Assembly (NCBI RefSeq): GCF_003589595.1
Contig: NW_020654810.1
Span: 20,727,711 to 20,791,710 of the forward strand
Length of the DNA: 64,000 nucleotides
Direction of reading: 5' to 3'
Origin: Hyposmocoma kahamanoa
Lineage: Eukaryota; Arthropoda; Insecta; Lepidoptera; Cosmopterigidae
Positions 1 through 15,400 of the stretch are shown here, one piece after another (positions within the stretch are counted from its first letter, which is position 1; every line of letters begins with the position of its first letter). Both the position numbers and the translations under genes were made by a program. The notes under the pieces are model-generated. The model had not been told where the DNA came from. It was given only the letters and a program-made list of their open reading frames with translations, and made no database searches.

Positions 1-444
1 TTAAAAAAAATACAAGAATAAAAATAACATCTACAATTTTGCATAAATCGCTTTTTATAGCAACACTGAACCGTCATCGATTGGGTAGATTTTAATAATA
101 TCACGTTGGCAGCACAGACAGTTACTTCGGTTGACGCCTCGACGAACGTATTGTTTGTTTTCGGCTTATATTATCTGCGCAAAACAAATTTGGCGGTAAG
201 TTCTTCGTCGAAATATTTTATAACTTTAGTTTTTGTACGTTTTGGAATCGATAAGTAGTATTTTCTAGATAAAATAAAATGCTAGTGTGTAATCTCGTTG
301 TCTACCTGCGACATTTTGCAGTGGCGCAGCAAAATCGATGTTTACCTTGCCAAGCACACTGCCTTAGGCGTAAAGAAGGGGAACTCACGTTCAATATTTT
401 TGTTCCAGAATTTTGTGTGTTTCTAAGGAAATAAATCACCAAAA
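1..444 (+). promoter_or_regulatory. Tetraspanin upstream region and probable 5' UTR
   Basis: No coding sequence. A good donor (GCG|GTAAGT, intron from 196) and an acceptor (TTTTGCAG, ending at 321) could define a 126 bp intron in the 5' UTR before the coding exon. Transcription would then start upstream of 195. No TATA box stands out. This is inference from splice-site shape only. Confidence 0.4.
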
Positions 445-3400
445 ATGGCAATCGGGGGCGGAATGTCTTGTGTGAAGTATCTACTTTTTTGCTTCAACCT
501 TCTTTTTGCGGTGAGTCAATTAATTTGTACTTTTGGGTACTTTCTAGAACGCAAATTCCTTTTAGGCTGGTTTATATAGAAACCTAATCCAGTTACCAAT
601 CGAAAAACCCGCATTTGTTCTTTGTTCTTTTTTTAAATATTTTTTTGATGAATGTTTATAATAATATTAACCTTTTTTATGTTCATATAAATATACCAAT
701 TAAATAGGTACCTAGCTTCAAGGTGCTTAGTTTCAAGTGCTATAAAGTAGTATAATTTATTATGTATGTACTCAAAACCGATTCAGTGCATAGATTGCAC
801 AACTACTAGTAATGTGAAACAAAAGGAAAAAAGGATAACATTATTTTATATTTGAAAAATATGACAGTATAGTACTTTTATAAAACAGAAAAATTCTTAG
901 GTTGGTAGGTAACTGCATATTTATAAGTTTTTATTGATTCTGATGATGATGATTGTATGACTGTCCTATTTAAAAAGAGAACAATTTTTTTCGATACGGA
1001 GTACCAATGTCATTTTAACTGCTTGGAAAAGAGCCACTTAAACCTCTTGATAAAGCTTATATCATTTCCTTTTTTAAGTACACTTGCCTGTTATCCTAAT
1101 GGTCAGCCCAATGAGTCACAAGGCACAGTTTTATTGTCTTTCTTGACTCAACATTGTTATTTACTAAAAGTAACATTGAATGTGATTTAATCAGTTATCA
1201 ACTGTTCTGACTTTAGACATAAAATTGGATGACTTACTTAGACATAATGAATTTCTTGTTTATTGATATTATTATTATTGATAAGCATAAGAAACAGATT
1301 ATGAATAAGTTAAATGGCATATATTTTCTATAATGATTATTTATTTTTTGTTCCACTTAATCCTCCTTCATTTCATTAATGTTATTTTGCTTTCTTTTGA
1401 CGTCAAAATGTTTATAAAACAAATGACAATAAATTAAACACAAATTGATTTCTTTTATTGCTATTTAAAGCACACATTTCGTCACGTCATCTGTCATCCA
1501 CATCACTCATAATCATAATAACAGGAAGTTGGGGATTTCCCATCTGAAAAATTTCCGCAGTTTAGCCACTGCTCGATGTATGTAAACTTTAAACATTTCA
1601 TTGTCCACACGAGGTTTTAATTTGTCGTCAATAATTTGCTATTATTGTCCCTGTTTTGTTGCCCATTTTAGAGCACGGCCGCAAACAAATAAATAAAAAT
1701 AGCAAATAATTTAAAAACAAACAACACAACATTAATATCATTCAATGCAATATTTTACTTTTGTAATGACGGGTGTTTCAAAATGGCCACCGTAAAAATT
1801 TATCGATATCCCGCGAAAAAATGTCAGAAAATTAAACTATTGAAGAAAAATTATACTTAAGATATGGCTGTATGGCTAATTAGACGCCTTAGCCTGTCCT
1901 GAAGGACTTATCCATTCTCTAAGTGAAGGACGAACAATTTTATTACTATTTCACATGGCAGAAATGTCAAATTACTGCAAACTGTAAAACGCATGTATTC
2001 TTGGTTGGTTTTAAATAAATACCTATAGTCGCGGTCGGTTGCACTAGAACCGACGTGTAATTTTACGGCCTTGACTTTTTATACAAACTTGTCAACCTCG
2101 TGACTGGCAACTGTCACTTTGTTACATTTGTAACCTACAACATAAATCTGCGTAATGCCCCGGAATTAATTACTCAATGCAATATTTTACTTTTATAATG
2201 ACGGGTGTTACTCTGGTACTCATAGTGCAGGGAATTCCCAAGTCAGATACCGGATAATTGGTGTAATCGTCTCACACATTATTGTAGTATAAATTACATT
2301 TATAATATAAGCGCGAGTTCTTTAAAAGAGAGAAAAGAAATGCATTGGCTCAATTTACATTGAGCGAATTTTTGTAATTATACTATGTAATGAACTTTCT
2401 GTCAACCTGGTGATATACAAACTAGATGTATGCCAAAAAACCGTCTCATATTCAGTTTGTACACTATAGAAATAAAATTGTTTATGCTATGTACAGTCAA
2501 CAGCACATCAAGCTACACATTGACGTATCTTGTTCCGTTGCACTGGAGGTGATTTTCGAACAAAAATGTATAGTCTGATGCACTGTTGTCCGTAGAATTT
2601 CGTTACAAAATTTCGCTTCCATTCCGTTCCGCCACAATGTATATTAACTATGATATATAAATCTGTCTCCTCAGTAAACGTAACCACAGACACATCTAGA
2701 TATATGTCTGTGGTCGTAACATTTTTCAGGGCAACGTATTTTTTGTTTAACACTTATCACGTCCCAAGTTGTATAAATTCATGCATAAAAATGTAGACAA
2801 TGTTCGCGTCCTACGACGTTAGTGATGAGGCAGAGAATCTGATATGCGTAGGAAGATTTGATTCGAAATTCGAATTCGAAACTGAACGAAGTTTAGAGAG
2901 TCACCACTCTAAACGTCTTGCAAAAATTATTCAATGAATAAGAACGAAAACCGAGCTGAAGCGAAACAAACGCTTTTTTGCGATCACCTCTGAAGCTTAG
3001 TTAAATCTTGAATTATAAGAGTTGGAGATTTTTCAAATTCAATAAAAAAAAAATTCAAAAAAGTGGAATTTCAGTCCGGTGTAAAACGTTTCGTCGAAAA
3101 ATAGTTACGACTATTTTTGTTTTCAGATCACGGGTCTGATCATCCTGATCGTGGGTGCGAAAGCGGAGTATAGCGCGCATCCCTACATCGACCTGACCGA
3201 TGAGGCGTTCTACACATCGGCACCAATGGTGCTGATTATCATCGGTATCATTGTATTCATCGTTGCGTTCTTCGGCTGCTGCGGTGCTGTGAAGGAGAAC
3301 CATTGCATGATTGTTACTGTAAGTACTTATATTTTACGAAAACCAGTAGGTGGCAATTACACAGGAATGCATTTCGTTGCCTTAGCGTGAAAACCTGGAA

Positions 3401-6400
3401 CACGCATTTTTACATAGTTCGTTTTTATTGATTTTTCTTGAAGAAAAGCTTATAAACTTCTAACTCAAATATATTATTAAAATAATATAGTATCTGATAG
3501 ACGTATATTTAACTAATTAAAATGCTAACTAGAAACATTATTGCGTTTACATTTTACACCACATTTTTATATTCGTCCTGAAAAATTACATAGAAATCAC
3601 ATACGACGTATTCACTCTAAGACGACGATTAGGAAGTCGCACTATGAAATCCCTATTTGGTTTTTTTGAGATCCATATAGCGAATCCGGGTAACTCCGTA
3701 CCATCTTATTCTAATGATTATTTTTACGGTAAACGTCGTTGCTATCCAAGAACGGGTTAAATACTACATAAACTAAACATATTGTGGAAGACTGATGCCT
3801 AAACTAGGCTCAATGCCTGTATTTCCGGACATCAGGTCTGCTCCCCGTGAGAAAAATATTGAATCTAATTAAGTCTAGGTAAACGTAATTATAACGTACC
3901 ATGAGAAGAATAACAGGGCCTATATGAAATGGTGGATCAATGCAAGTGAACCGAGAGAGGTATGTCAGGGTCATGTTAAGGGGCAATCAATAATCTCTGC
4001 CTCCCTCAATGGGAATCGAAGTGCTAGAGTATATGAAAAAAACCTAATTATTATACTCTATAAAAGCGGTGGGAAATAAATAAATATAGCTTTTATTGAA
4101 AAAAATCACAGTAGTAGTGTACCCTTAGAGGTGGAATATTTTCTTCATATTTAAATGGAAAAAAAGAATCATCAAAATCGGTTCACAAATGTCAAAATTA
4201 TAACAAAACTCAGAAATAGTATTTAAAGATATAGTCTTTTTGTCAATTCTAATCACAATTTACTATAATCACCATTGACTTACAATTATACAATAAGAAT
4301 CAATTTATATGAATAAAAAGCACTACAAGGCCAATCGAAGGAACCCTTGGTCGCGCACCAAGCGGTAGGAACTTATCGCGTAACATACATACAAAACTAA
4401 ATACAATTTTTTTTGTATGAATTTTTTACATTTTGAAGTCGGTTAAAAATATTACTCCTAGGCAAGTTAGAGAATTAATTTCTTGGGCAAATCGATAAGA
4501 ATCGTGTTATGTTGCCCCTTTCCCACTAATTAGGTAATCAATAAGGAGTGTATAATCTCGGTGACGTAGATTGTACACGTGGGTCCAACGGTGCTTCTTT
4601 CCGGAAACACACCGTATTTATCCTTATTTTGGTGGTAGAAATATTTGTATGACCTACATTTATTTTTCTCGTGAGTGTGGGTGTAATTTGTGATTGTTTA
4701 CGTTTATGTTTGTCCACCCGCGATACAGGGTTTCCCTAGTGCGGGGCTACGAGTGTGTGCGTTATTTATTTATTATTTTGTTATGATCAGACGGAGTACA
4801 GCATTTTTGAAGCAAATAGGCTATAAACTATACATACAACTCATATAAAAGGAGGAAGCGCAGGAGCTACATCAGAAGTGTAGCGGAGCAAAAAATCAAT
4901 AGCGTCTGCCTGCCCAAGTGGGAGACTGATGTGATGGTTATATATATACATAAATTTACGTCACGCGTTTCAGCGTGTCAGGGTTCATATGAACGCGTGC
5001 TTTACAAAAATTCCCGCGCCCGGAACGCTACCGCGGGCGCCTCTGCGTGGCATTATCCATATTTGAAATTAATTTACTGAACAAATAACAAAACTAGTAC
5101 AGTTATTTCACAAATAATCTCACTAATTATAACTGAACAAGTATCAAATAAACGAAACAGAATTTCTGCTCGCTCTATCGATATCTACTGTATATTTTAA
5201 TTTAATTACAGCGTAGTGTCGTGTCAGTTCATTGCTATCTCCACAAGTTGATACACAATGGCATTATAATGCGAACGAGCGAATGCTCTATAAGTAGATA
5301 TAATGTACATTACAACATTGCAATCAATAAGTAAACAACTATAATCACCAATGGTCGGAAAAAGGAGTTCCAGATGTATAGATACATGCATAGATGTAGC
5401 TAGCTAACTACAAGGAGCGACGTAGAGTTGTAAAAACCACCAAATATAATTAATTACTGTTTCGAATTCCGGATTTCCGGATGAAAGAAACTCCTTTCTT
5501 TATTCTATGTATGAAGATAAATAGCCGTACATGGTTAAGCCGTTAAAAATTAACATCTGTTATATTGTGTTTCTGAATTTAAAGAAAATATTTTTTGGGC
5601 GCGATCACAACGATTCTCATGCAAACTAAAATGTCCTAAAATTCCAGTTGTAAATAAAATTTTAAATTAATTTTTCTCTTAAGTTCTACTTGCAAATGCC
5701 GTTCCGTCAATGTGACCATCAATAAGCGGTATCAAAAGCTAGAGAGGGGCGGAGAATGACAATTCTCGTAATTTTTTTATTCTGTTTTGGTAAACGGTCA
5801 GTCATCTACTGCATTTTTTACACAGCACCATAAGAATTACTTTAAAATCCCACTTTGACTTCCTAGGTCAGTAGTTTTGTCCTGCGATGCAATAAACCAT
5901 TTCGGTAAATCTGGTATTCAAAACGGTTTTGAATTCCGGATGTCCGGTAAATTAATATGTGGAACACCTTTTTTCCGACAACGACGATGCAGTACCAGTA
6001 TCTTAATGTAGAGCAATACCAAAAATAAATACTAGGAACCGTATCCAATTGACTATTCGCACGATTAGTCATGCTCTTATCGTATTTACTTTTACTGTGA
6101 ACCGAATTCTTACGAACGGACAATTATAGTACACTTTGAAATATGAAGCCCAGCCTAGTGTACCAATGTTCAAAATTTATAAAATGCCTAATTGTACATA
6201 ATTAAATAGTGCTGTCTTTTTAGTAAACTTTTACATTCCTATGCCACTTCAACAAGATGGTCTAAACCGGTCTAGCCCCGCACTAGGGAAACTCTGTACC
6301 ATCGATACTATGGACATACCTAGACAACCACAAATTACACCCAAACTCACGAGAGAATTAAATATAGGCCACACAAATATTTATCCCAGCCCGGGAATCG

Positions 6401-9400
6401 AACCCGGCACCTCTGCGTGACAGGCCGTCATGGTTACGTACGTTCAGCCACGGAAGCAGTTACTTAATATAATCCCAGCCTAATGTAAGCTGTACCAATA
6501 TAGGTAGGTACATTTCAGTATCTAATTGTACACTTTAAATAGTGTATCTATGCTATGATGCTACCTACGCGGGTCTAAACTGTGACGTCACCCCTATAAC
6601 AAACCGCAGCGGCACTACAAATCTTTTCATATCTCTTTGTATTTATAATCTTTTATCTTCCTATACAAATTGTAAATTCAACTCTTAATGTGCTCATTTA
6701 TGACATATTTTTGTTATTCTCTCATTAGTTATGCTCCTAGTGGTTGGAGACCACTTTTGTACATTGTGTTACGAGTATAATAAATACTAAGTACCTATAT
6801 TTCGTATGGTATTACTAACTCATCGTTAGCACCAAATCCGCATTTCCTGCAGCTCACAACACCGGCCCATTTTCCCTTCGGTCATCATACAAAACAAATC
6901 TTCCATGTATTGTTTTGTAGGAAAAAACTTGATGGATAAACCTCCTTATAACTTTCTGGTAAACTGTTATGTGACCTCCTCATGAGATCCAGACCTAGCA
7001 GTGAACTTTACATATACATATATATTTTTTATAATATCAAATGACGGGACGAACAAGTCGTGCGGCCTGATGGTAAGCTACACGCCTGTACCTAACAGTT
7101 GCAGTGCCACTCAGAGCTTTAAATCGCAAAGACCTGAAGGGCACTGCCGCTGCGCCCGTCACCCTGAGACATAAGTAAACAAGTCTCATGTGCCTGTAAT
7201 TTCACCAGCACCCTTACCCTTCTAAACCGGAACACAGTAATGTTGACATTACTGCTTGGCGGCAGAAATAGGTAAGGTGGCAGTTCTACCCTGGACGAAC
7301 TCTTTCACAAGGAGCTCTACTGCTACTAAATATAATACTCTGGTTAAAAGATCACCTGTCCGTAATAAATTGGGGCGAATGATATAAAACAGCGTCTCTA
7401 AAACAAACAAGCGTGATAGAATACAAAAGTTATTTTAAACTAAAAAATGCTCCTACAGTCCAAATTCCACACTCAATTTAATCCCTTGTTTTCAAGGTTC
7501 GGTTCGGTTTTCGGTTTCACTGTACAATTTTTCCTTTCTTACTTTGTCATGGTTTTTATGCTTTCGATTTTTAATTGGTATATATCCGAATGGTATGAAC
7601 CTTTTACTTTTAAAAAGGGCATATCTCAAGTGTTCTTTATCAAGTATAACATTATTGAAAAGATCATAACAAGAGCTTCTTGTATCATACAGCAATGGGA
7701 CAATGGCATAATTTCAAGAATTTCAAACACTAACATGTCATGCATGGTAAAATACATATTGCTGTTATACAATAAAATGTAGCTGTTATTAAGACCTGAA
7801 TCTGAAACCTTATTAAGAAATTATATATAACACGATTAAGTACAAGTTATTTTTGCACTTTCTCCTTTTACTACCGCCACTAATAAATTACTACAAAAAT
7901 GTGTACAATTAATAACTCTCTTGAAACTATAGGAAATACTTTAGAATTATTTAAATAGCAATTTTGATAAAGTATGAGGACTGTCTTACTACGTATGTAC
8001 ACAATTGCATACCACCTTTTGAAAATAGACTAAAATCATTGATTCACGAAGATCTCTTTTTTTATAATATCAAGTGCAATTGCAGTGCCACTCAGAGCGT
8101 TAAATCGCACAGCACAGACCGGATAGTGCCTCCACTGTCACTGCGCCTGTCACCCTAAGACATAAGCTGACAAATCCCACGTGCCTGTAATTTCACCAGC
8201 ACCCTTACCCTTCAAAACCGGAACTGCTTGGCCGCAGAAATAGTTAAGGTGGCCCCGTTTACCCTGGACGAACTCTTTCACAAGGAACTCTACTGCTACT
8301 AGATCTTCCTCATCAGCGTGATGATTCTTCATCTTTTATTACTTCTATGTGAGGAATAAAAGCCTATTAATCTGACGGCTTGAAAAACATTCTTGTTTCA
8401 AAAATTGTTTCGCGTTTGGAGCTCTCAAATTACACAAAAAGTGCGTATAGAAAAAGTTACTTGGAATAACTATTCAAGTGCTCGACTTTTAAAAGCCACC
8501 CCTTCGATTGTGTGATTTTAAAAGGGGACGTCTTTAAAGAGGGGACGAATAGAGAAATAAATATACCTTTGACTGGCATAGACGGCAGTAACGCACCTGT
8601 TTTACCCCACATGTTTAAAAATGAACGAATTTAACCAAACAACGGTGGTCGCTTCGATAATACTCACTACGGTGAAGTTTTACGAATAACAGTAACTTGA
8701 GAATATTTTTTACTCAGGGTTAATTATAACTTTACTCATCTGTCTAATCTTATATTTAGTAATATTTCCCAATGTTCATTAATCTGAAATTTTGCTAACA
8801 TATACTTAAAATGATACGTAATCTAATAACAAGGTGACAAAAAAAACGTGAGTCGATATTGGTAGAAGTGCGAATGGTATGAAATTTGATTTCTCCGAAT
8901 ACCATACTTTAAATACTTGTTTTATTGTTTTTATAACTACGCATAACAGTTGTAGTGCCATCTCATCAATATCTCAAGATCTGCACCCGTCAACCATAGA
9001 CAAAGTTGACAAAGCCCATATGCTTGTAGTTTCACGAGCACGCTTACTTGAATGAATAATAAATGATAATATAAACTCATTGCAATAAAAAAAAACTGCT
9101 CTTACTTCAGTAGGGCTAGCACGGCAGTGAGAGCGACATAAAGCGCGAAATGTGTATATATTGTGTTAATATCGCTCTCGCGCAAGTCGCGCCCTGTCGT
9201 GCTAGCCATACTGCTACGTTTTGTAATATAATGTAAGATCAGCTCGGATTATCAATGTTTAAAATCTCTCCTAACCTTCAATCAAAATATTTCATCGAAG
9301 CTCCTAACAGTCGTGTCTTCGACAATATTGACGATTAAAAATTATTTCAAACTTTTAAAATATAATGGTATACAATTAAGGGCTTAAACTAATTTTTATA

Positions 9401-12400
9401 TTAAATACTCAAAATCTAAAAGCAAGACTATTCTTTCCAATTTAAACTCTTAATACAGACTTGAATATTACGTACGATTTACGAGGAAACATTAAAAGGA
9501 AATATTATAAAACCTAGTAACATCTAAATAAGTAAAATGTATGCTCTTATACAGCGTTCAAAATCGAATACTCTACACTAATGTCATTTTTAACCCTGCT
9601 TTTGGAATTGTAAGTTTGTAGCGTTTGTGTATGTACCTGTGGCGTCGTAGCTCCCAAACGGATGATGGACTGATCTGAAATTATTGTCTTTTTGTTCGCT
9701 CAGCTGTTTAAATATCATCATCTCATTTCCCAATTAGTGTTCACAATTATTTATAAGTCAATGATCACAGTCATAAAAATGGATATTCAATCTATTTGTT
9801 CAATGGATTTGAAATTTGGTTTGCCATGGAAATAAATGGCATTACAATAATATGGTAACCTAAATAATATCTTTTTTTAACGTACACACATAGCACTAGG
9901 GTAACGCTACATCGCGGGTGTCATGGACACACATATAGACAACCACAAATCATACCCAAACTCACGAGAGAAATAAATATAAGCCATACAATATTTATCC
10001 CAGCTCAGAAATCGAACCCGGGACCTCTGCGTTTAACATGACTAGCTAAAGATGGAAAGTGCCAAACCTCAAATATGTTTAGTCCGGAGAGGGACGATAT
10101 TAAAGAAATAAAACGCCTACATAATAATAGGAATACCAGAAGATAACAAAGATAAAGTCGGCCAACGTAACGGAGTCAATTGACTAATGAACTCGGGACC
10201 TCTGATCTGCCACGCGACGGACATCTCGCTAAATGGCCGCTTCCTTTCCTTTCTATTCCAAGTAATAAAGAGCTTTGACGATGAGATCAGGGATTTATAG
10301 AGCAAATGTCATAATAGAGTTAAATATCGTCATTTACATTAATAAATTAAGTCGATTTTGACATTAATACTTCCGGTTGTATTGACTACGATTAGCTTAT
10401 AGTTACTTTGACACTTTTGGAAATAATGAAGATGGTGAATCTTCACTAATAGAAATTAAATTTCGCCAACTCGGATTGATTTAACAGGCCAGATGATACA
10501 CCAAAGCATAAACGTATTCTTGCTAGGTTAACCAGTTAATAACAGAGATTGGAATGGGCAGATTATATTCAATATATTATAACGGTTTGGCCACTGAGGT
10601 GCGTCGTTTGCCATGTGGTATTTGAGTGATGAGGTTACGGATTCAATTCCGAGTAGGACCAATTTAGGAAATAAACGTTTCAAAATTGGTTATGGTCTGG
10701 ACGTTCTGAATAGAGCCCCAGAGTGAATCTCTGGCACTCGTAATACAGGGAATTCCCCAGTTTGAGACCAGGCAATTGGTGTGGTTATCGAACATAACGC
10801 TGCCCTGAGGGTCGAGCAGTTGGAGCACCACCACAATGTGAATTTTAATTCATTTGAGGTGAGAGTACCAAACCAACTCAACATCTGTCAACCTTCTTGA
10901 AGGAGGACTTTAGGCCGAACGGTGTCATGTACTGACGTTTCCGAGGACGATTACCGGACACCCACGTTGCGTCACACGTCGCGGCCCATACGTGTAAATA
11001 AACAAATAGTGTTATTATATTATTACGTATGTTAGTTTATAAGGTATATACTTAGAGGTCGTTGTAACCTGATCATAATTTTTTTTTCTGAACGTTAAGT
11101 AATTCACATACAGTGTCCTCCATATATACCTCCATCTGAAATCACAGAATCATTGTATTGTAAGTATATTACTTTACACCATGAAAGACTTAAAAGAAAG
11201 ATCAATGGAGTGTGACTCTGCGGAGGTTTAACACAGAAGTAGAGACTCTAGATTCCCTGCGTCTGAGTTTTCGTGTACATACAATCCGAATTTGTTTAAA
11301 GTGCTATTGAATAGGCATCTTCCAAGTGAGTTCGTTTAATCGTAGACATCGTCTTTGCTCCAGGGCTAGATAACGTTTTAGAGTAAGTCAATTTAAAAAG
11401 GGAAAAAGAAGTACATTCTGTCCATAACATAACATTCTTTCCATAACGTAATATACGAATTACAATAGACTCATAATTTGTATATAAGATCATTGCTCAT
11501 AGATATATAAAAAAATTTCATGTCTACGTACAATGCAGTTTACAAACAGTAATAGACGCCGTCCGTCTCCGCCGCGCTTGCAAACACATTGTCAACCTTT
11601 TTTCATATCTATGGACAGACAGCAAAATGATTCCACGGCCAAAGGCACGTGACGCCTCAAAACATATCCCTGAATGTTTGCCTAATAATGCACTGGCCTA
11701 TAGAAATCGGTAACAACAACTTCACACATTACCAAACAAAACAATGCGTTGGCGTAACTCTTGAGCATTGGTCGTTAATTGCTCAACTAGTCGTTATAAC
11801 ACGAAAATTGCTGTTTTGCGTCATACTTTACAACGAACACTTTAGCGCTTTATCTAGAACACTTGCCTATCCGGAAAAGTAGGACTGACGATTAGGAAAC
11901 CAGGACTAGATTTTATTAAAAATATTGTTACGTAGATGTTTATTTCCCATTAACGTAATCGCCTTATCCTGATACGATTAAATTGAATAGGGTTTATTTA
12001 ATATATCATTGAGTAGGACAAAATAAATACGTATAAATATCGGCGGTGGGCGCCAGTATAAGGGAGGTACCGCGCTTATCGACACCGAATGACATTCATC
12101 AGAAAAAAAATAAAGTCCATGTTACCAAGAGCGGAAGCGAAACTCACAAACGTCCGAGTCAGGGTAGCCGAGTCCTTTTTGTCGTGTTTGGTGCGTGTAT
12201 ATTAAATATTAACATATTTCTCACATTACCTGTATTATGGGAATACAACGCTTAACATAACAGTTGAATGCTTTGGACCTTATTTAAACAACTTAACGTT
12301 AGTTAAACAACTGAGTTGTGGAGTTGTCGAATATCAAAATATGCACACACACCGATGTCTGCTCTCCGGCCAAAGCGACTTTGCGATATGAGATGAAAAT

Positions 12401-15400
12401 TATTCTATATAATCTACTCAAAATAACTTTACCCACCTACGTTTTTGTCAAAAAATATGCACGTATTATACAGACGTTATTTTTGTAAAAAAAATCTTAT
12501 AAATGTTTGCAAAGAATCAAAATGCAGGAGTCCAAAAAATGTATCCCTCGTTTCCTCGAGAATGTATCACCTTCGTCTCTACAAAGACCAAACATTGCCC
12601 GAACAACATGTTCACAATCACATGCAACCGTAAACGCTGCACGACATACTCTACTCGATTTCGGTCACATAGCGCGGGAATTCTAGTGTTGTTGGTCTTC
12701 ATGGAGCCTATTTCATATAGTATGATCAATCATTCAGGTACCCGTAGTTCCATGTAAGCGATTTTGTAAGGAACGCGCGGTCACGGTGAATCCTCGACCT
12801 GCAGTAAGTCGAATGTACCGATCTTTGTGAGGTAATGGCCCGAGTGCTGCCTCCACCTTGTCTCCTGGCTATCTACGTTTCCAATCATTTCGTATCACAT
12901 GTCCAAACACACCGAGGGCTATCGATCTCTGTGGATTTTCCTGTTTAATCAAAACTACTACTCTGGAAGCAGTTTTCGGGTTCATATGGCGTTAAATTCC
13001 AAGCATTGTTATTGTAAACAAAGCGTTAACACCGAAAAAAATTATAAACAACTATACAATATCGACATGTATTTGCAGTGGTATGTAGAACAAAACTGAT
13101 TATTAAAGTGCGTAAATAAGCTGGTTTCTTCCATTTGTTATTTTTTATGAAAAATTACAGTGTTGGAAAAAAATCAATGGGACATGAAGGGGAATTAATT
13201 AAATACTTAAGATAGCTAATTTAACTTAAAGGCAACATTCTTTTATTTTTATTATTATTAATTATTTAATCACAGATTTTTTGAAAAGCTACGTGAGCCG
13301 GGAATCGAATTAAAAATGCAAAAAATAATCACTCACTATTTTATTGTATTAATCGGTAGGATCAATGATAAGGATGAAATCTCACCAATAAACATTGGGT
13401 CTTACAATTAAAGACGTCCATCAAATCTAATATTTCTATTAAGTATAACAGGAAGGACAAGTACGAATTTTTTATTTTAGTACACCTTCATGTCCCTATG
13501 ATTTTTTTCACCCTGTATGTGTATATATATATATTTAATAGAAATAGAAACTTAAGAAAAGAAATTTATTATTACCTCAAACTTAACATTCCAAACGTAT
13601 AACATTATACGTAATGTTTTACGTTTGTACGTAAAAAATACATTTATACGTAATGGAATTGAAGTCTATTATATCCACTTCAATTTAAAAATGGGCAGGC
13701 AAAAAAATCGATATCAATCTCGAAAAAAATTGAGTGTATTGTTCTGAATATTTATATTTCGTATTGAAATAGTATAAATAATGTAAACCTCATTGGTACA
13801 AACCAGTTTTCAGTCGAGTTCTAAGCCAGGAAGTCTCTTTGACTTAACAAGTACCCACTTTTTTTATAGTAGGTACAATCATAATGATCATCTTAAAAAC
13901 GGTTAGTAAAAAGACGGAGTGATATCGTGTAATGGTCTGGTATATGCAATACGCAACTCGACGTCGTAGCACCTACTTTGCGACTGGCGGAAAAAAGACA
14001 AAAAAGCTTTGTTTCAGTGTTTTGAAACAATGGATTTTTATCTTTTTAAAAACACACTGCGTCTGGACTCGATACGAGGTGATTCACCCTCCCACTTCAC
14101 TGTGACACTGTGGTGACACTGATAAGTGAGAAAGTTTTTGTTTGAGTCGCGAACCGAACAACAGTTACATATGTATACCTATTTAATATTATTTGTATTG
14201 GTTATAAAGTCGTCCACATAAATTTAAGTGAATGTTTGATTTATTTGATAATACGAATTTTTGAACACACCCTCGAAGGATATGAAAAACACTATAATTA
14301 TACAAAATATACATTATTTTACTCGACTGCGGGAGAGTTATGTTTTTCGAGTGTATGTCCATTTCTTTTTCACGCTGTTCAGCCTGAACGGCTTGATTGA
14401 TTTTGACATATGAGGTGTCGTTAGATTCGTCTTGATTGTGGGAATGTCATAGGCTATAAAAAATAATCAAAACAGTGAGGGCGAATATTTTTTTATGTTC
14501 CAGCTTAATATTTTTGCTATTTTTTCGAGCTAAATAATTTTTAGCCTTGTTCGTGAAAATATTTTATTTCGGAGCTAGCTTCCTCGGTCATATCATTATT
14601 TTAGTGGAAAGTTTGTAGGTACTGAAGGAAGAGGCCCGTCATCAATTTAGAATACTAAGGGCACTTACCCTTAGTTCCTCTATATCTTACTTAATTCGGC
14701 ACTGACAATTCTACAAAAAGGTGGCACTGGCAGCCTAACAAATTCGATATAAGTGTAAAACCGGTCGGGAGTTTTTGTCGTCGAAACATAAACCGGTCAA
14801 CCGTGACGACATTGTCAAAGTTAAGGCTAAATTCATTCTACCAGGGGCACTAAGTCTAACTAATTTTAAATCATCTCAGTTTTTTTATATAATATTAAGT
14901 GACGGGATGAACAAGTCGTGCGCCTGATGGTAAGCTACACGCCTGTCCATAACAGTTGCAGTGCCACTCAGAGCTTTAAATCGCAAATATCTGAGGGGCA
15001 AGTTGACAAGTCCCACGTGCCTGTAATTTCACCAGCACCCTTACCCTTCAAAACCGGAACACAGTAATACTACATACAGCTTGACGGGAGAAATAGGTAA
15101 GGTGGCAGTACCTCCCTGGACGAACTCTTTCACAAGGAGCTCACTGCTACTAAGTGCTGCTCTTTTATGTGTCGATAGTGTCAGCGGCAGAATTTTGTGC
15201 GTTTGATATTCTGCTCAAAGTTAAGAGTAATGACTAATGAATGAGTGGCTAGCCATCGAGCTACTATTGAACTGGGTTACCTATCAGTAATCCGAAATGA
15301 CATTTTCCGGAAATAACGGTTGCTCGAATGTTTCATAACCTCGAAAGTACCTAATTTTAAGAGGAAAATGTTTTTTCTTTTAAACCTAACTTAATCTAAC

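Larger units (their letters stand above)
511..3126 (+). other. Tetraspanin intron 1
   Basis: A 2.6 kb intron. 511-1740 is AT-rich with nothing recognisable. 1743-2209 holds a segment bounded by direct repeats. 2205-2290 is a family C fragment, about 2595-2660 is a partial MITE, and 2684-2714 is a short hairpin. No exon-like reading frame was found. Confidence 0.85.

Noticed and set aside
6390..6462. tRNA gene on the minus strand
   Set aside because: The B box is perfect but the cloverleaf is not, and the sequence runs directly into the SINE B body, so it is a tRNA-derived SINE head.
7447..7782. 111-codon plus-strand frame in tetraspanin intron 2
   Set aside because: Long for its size class, but low-complexity, Phe/Ile-rich translation of AT-rich DNA, no domain, and no splice context. 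The opposite strand is also open over much of it.
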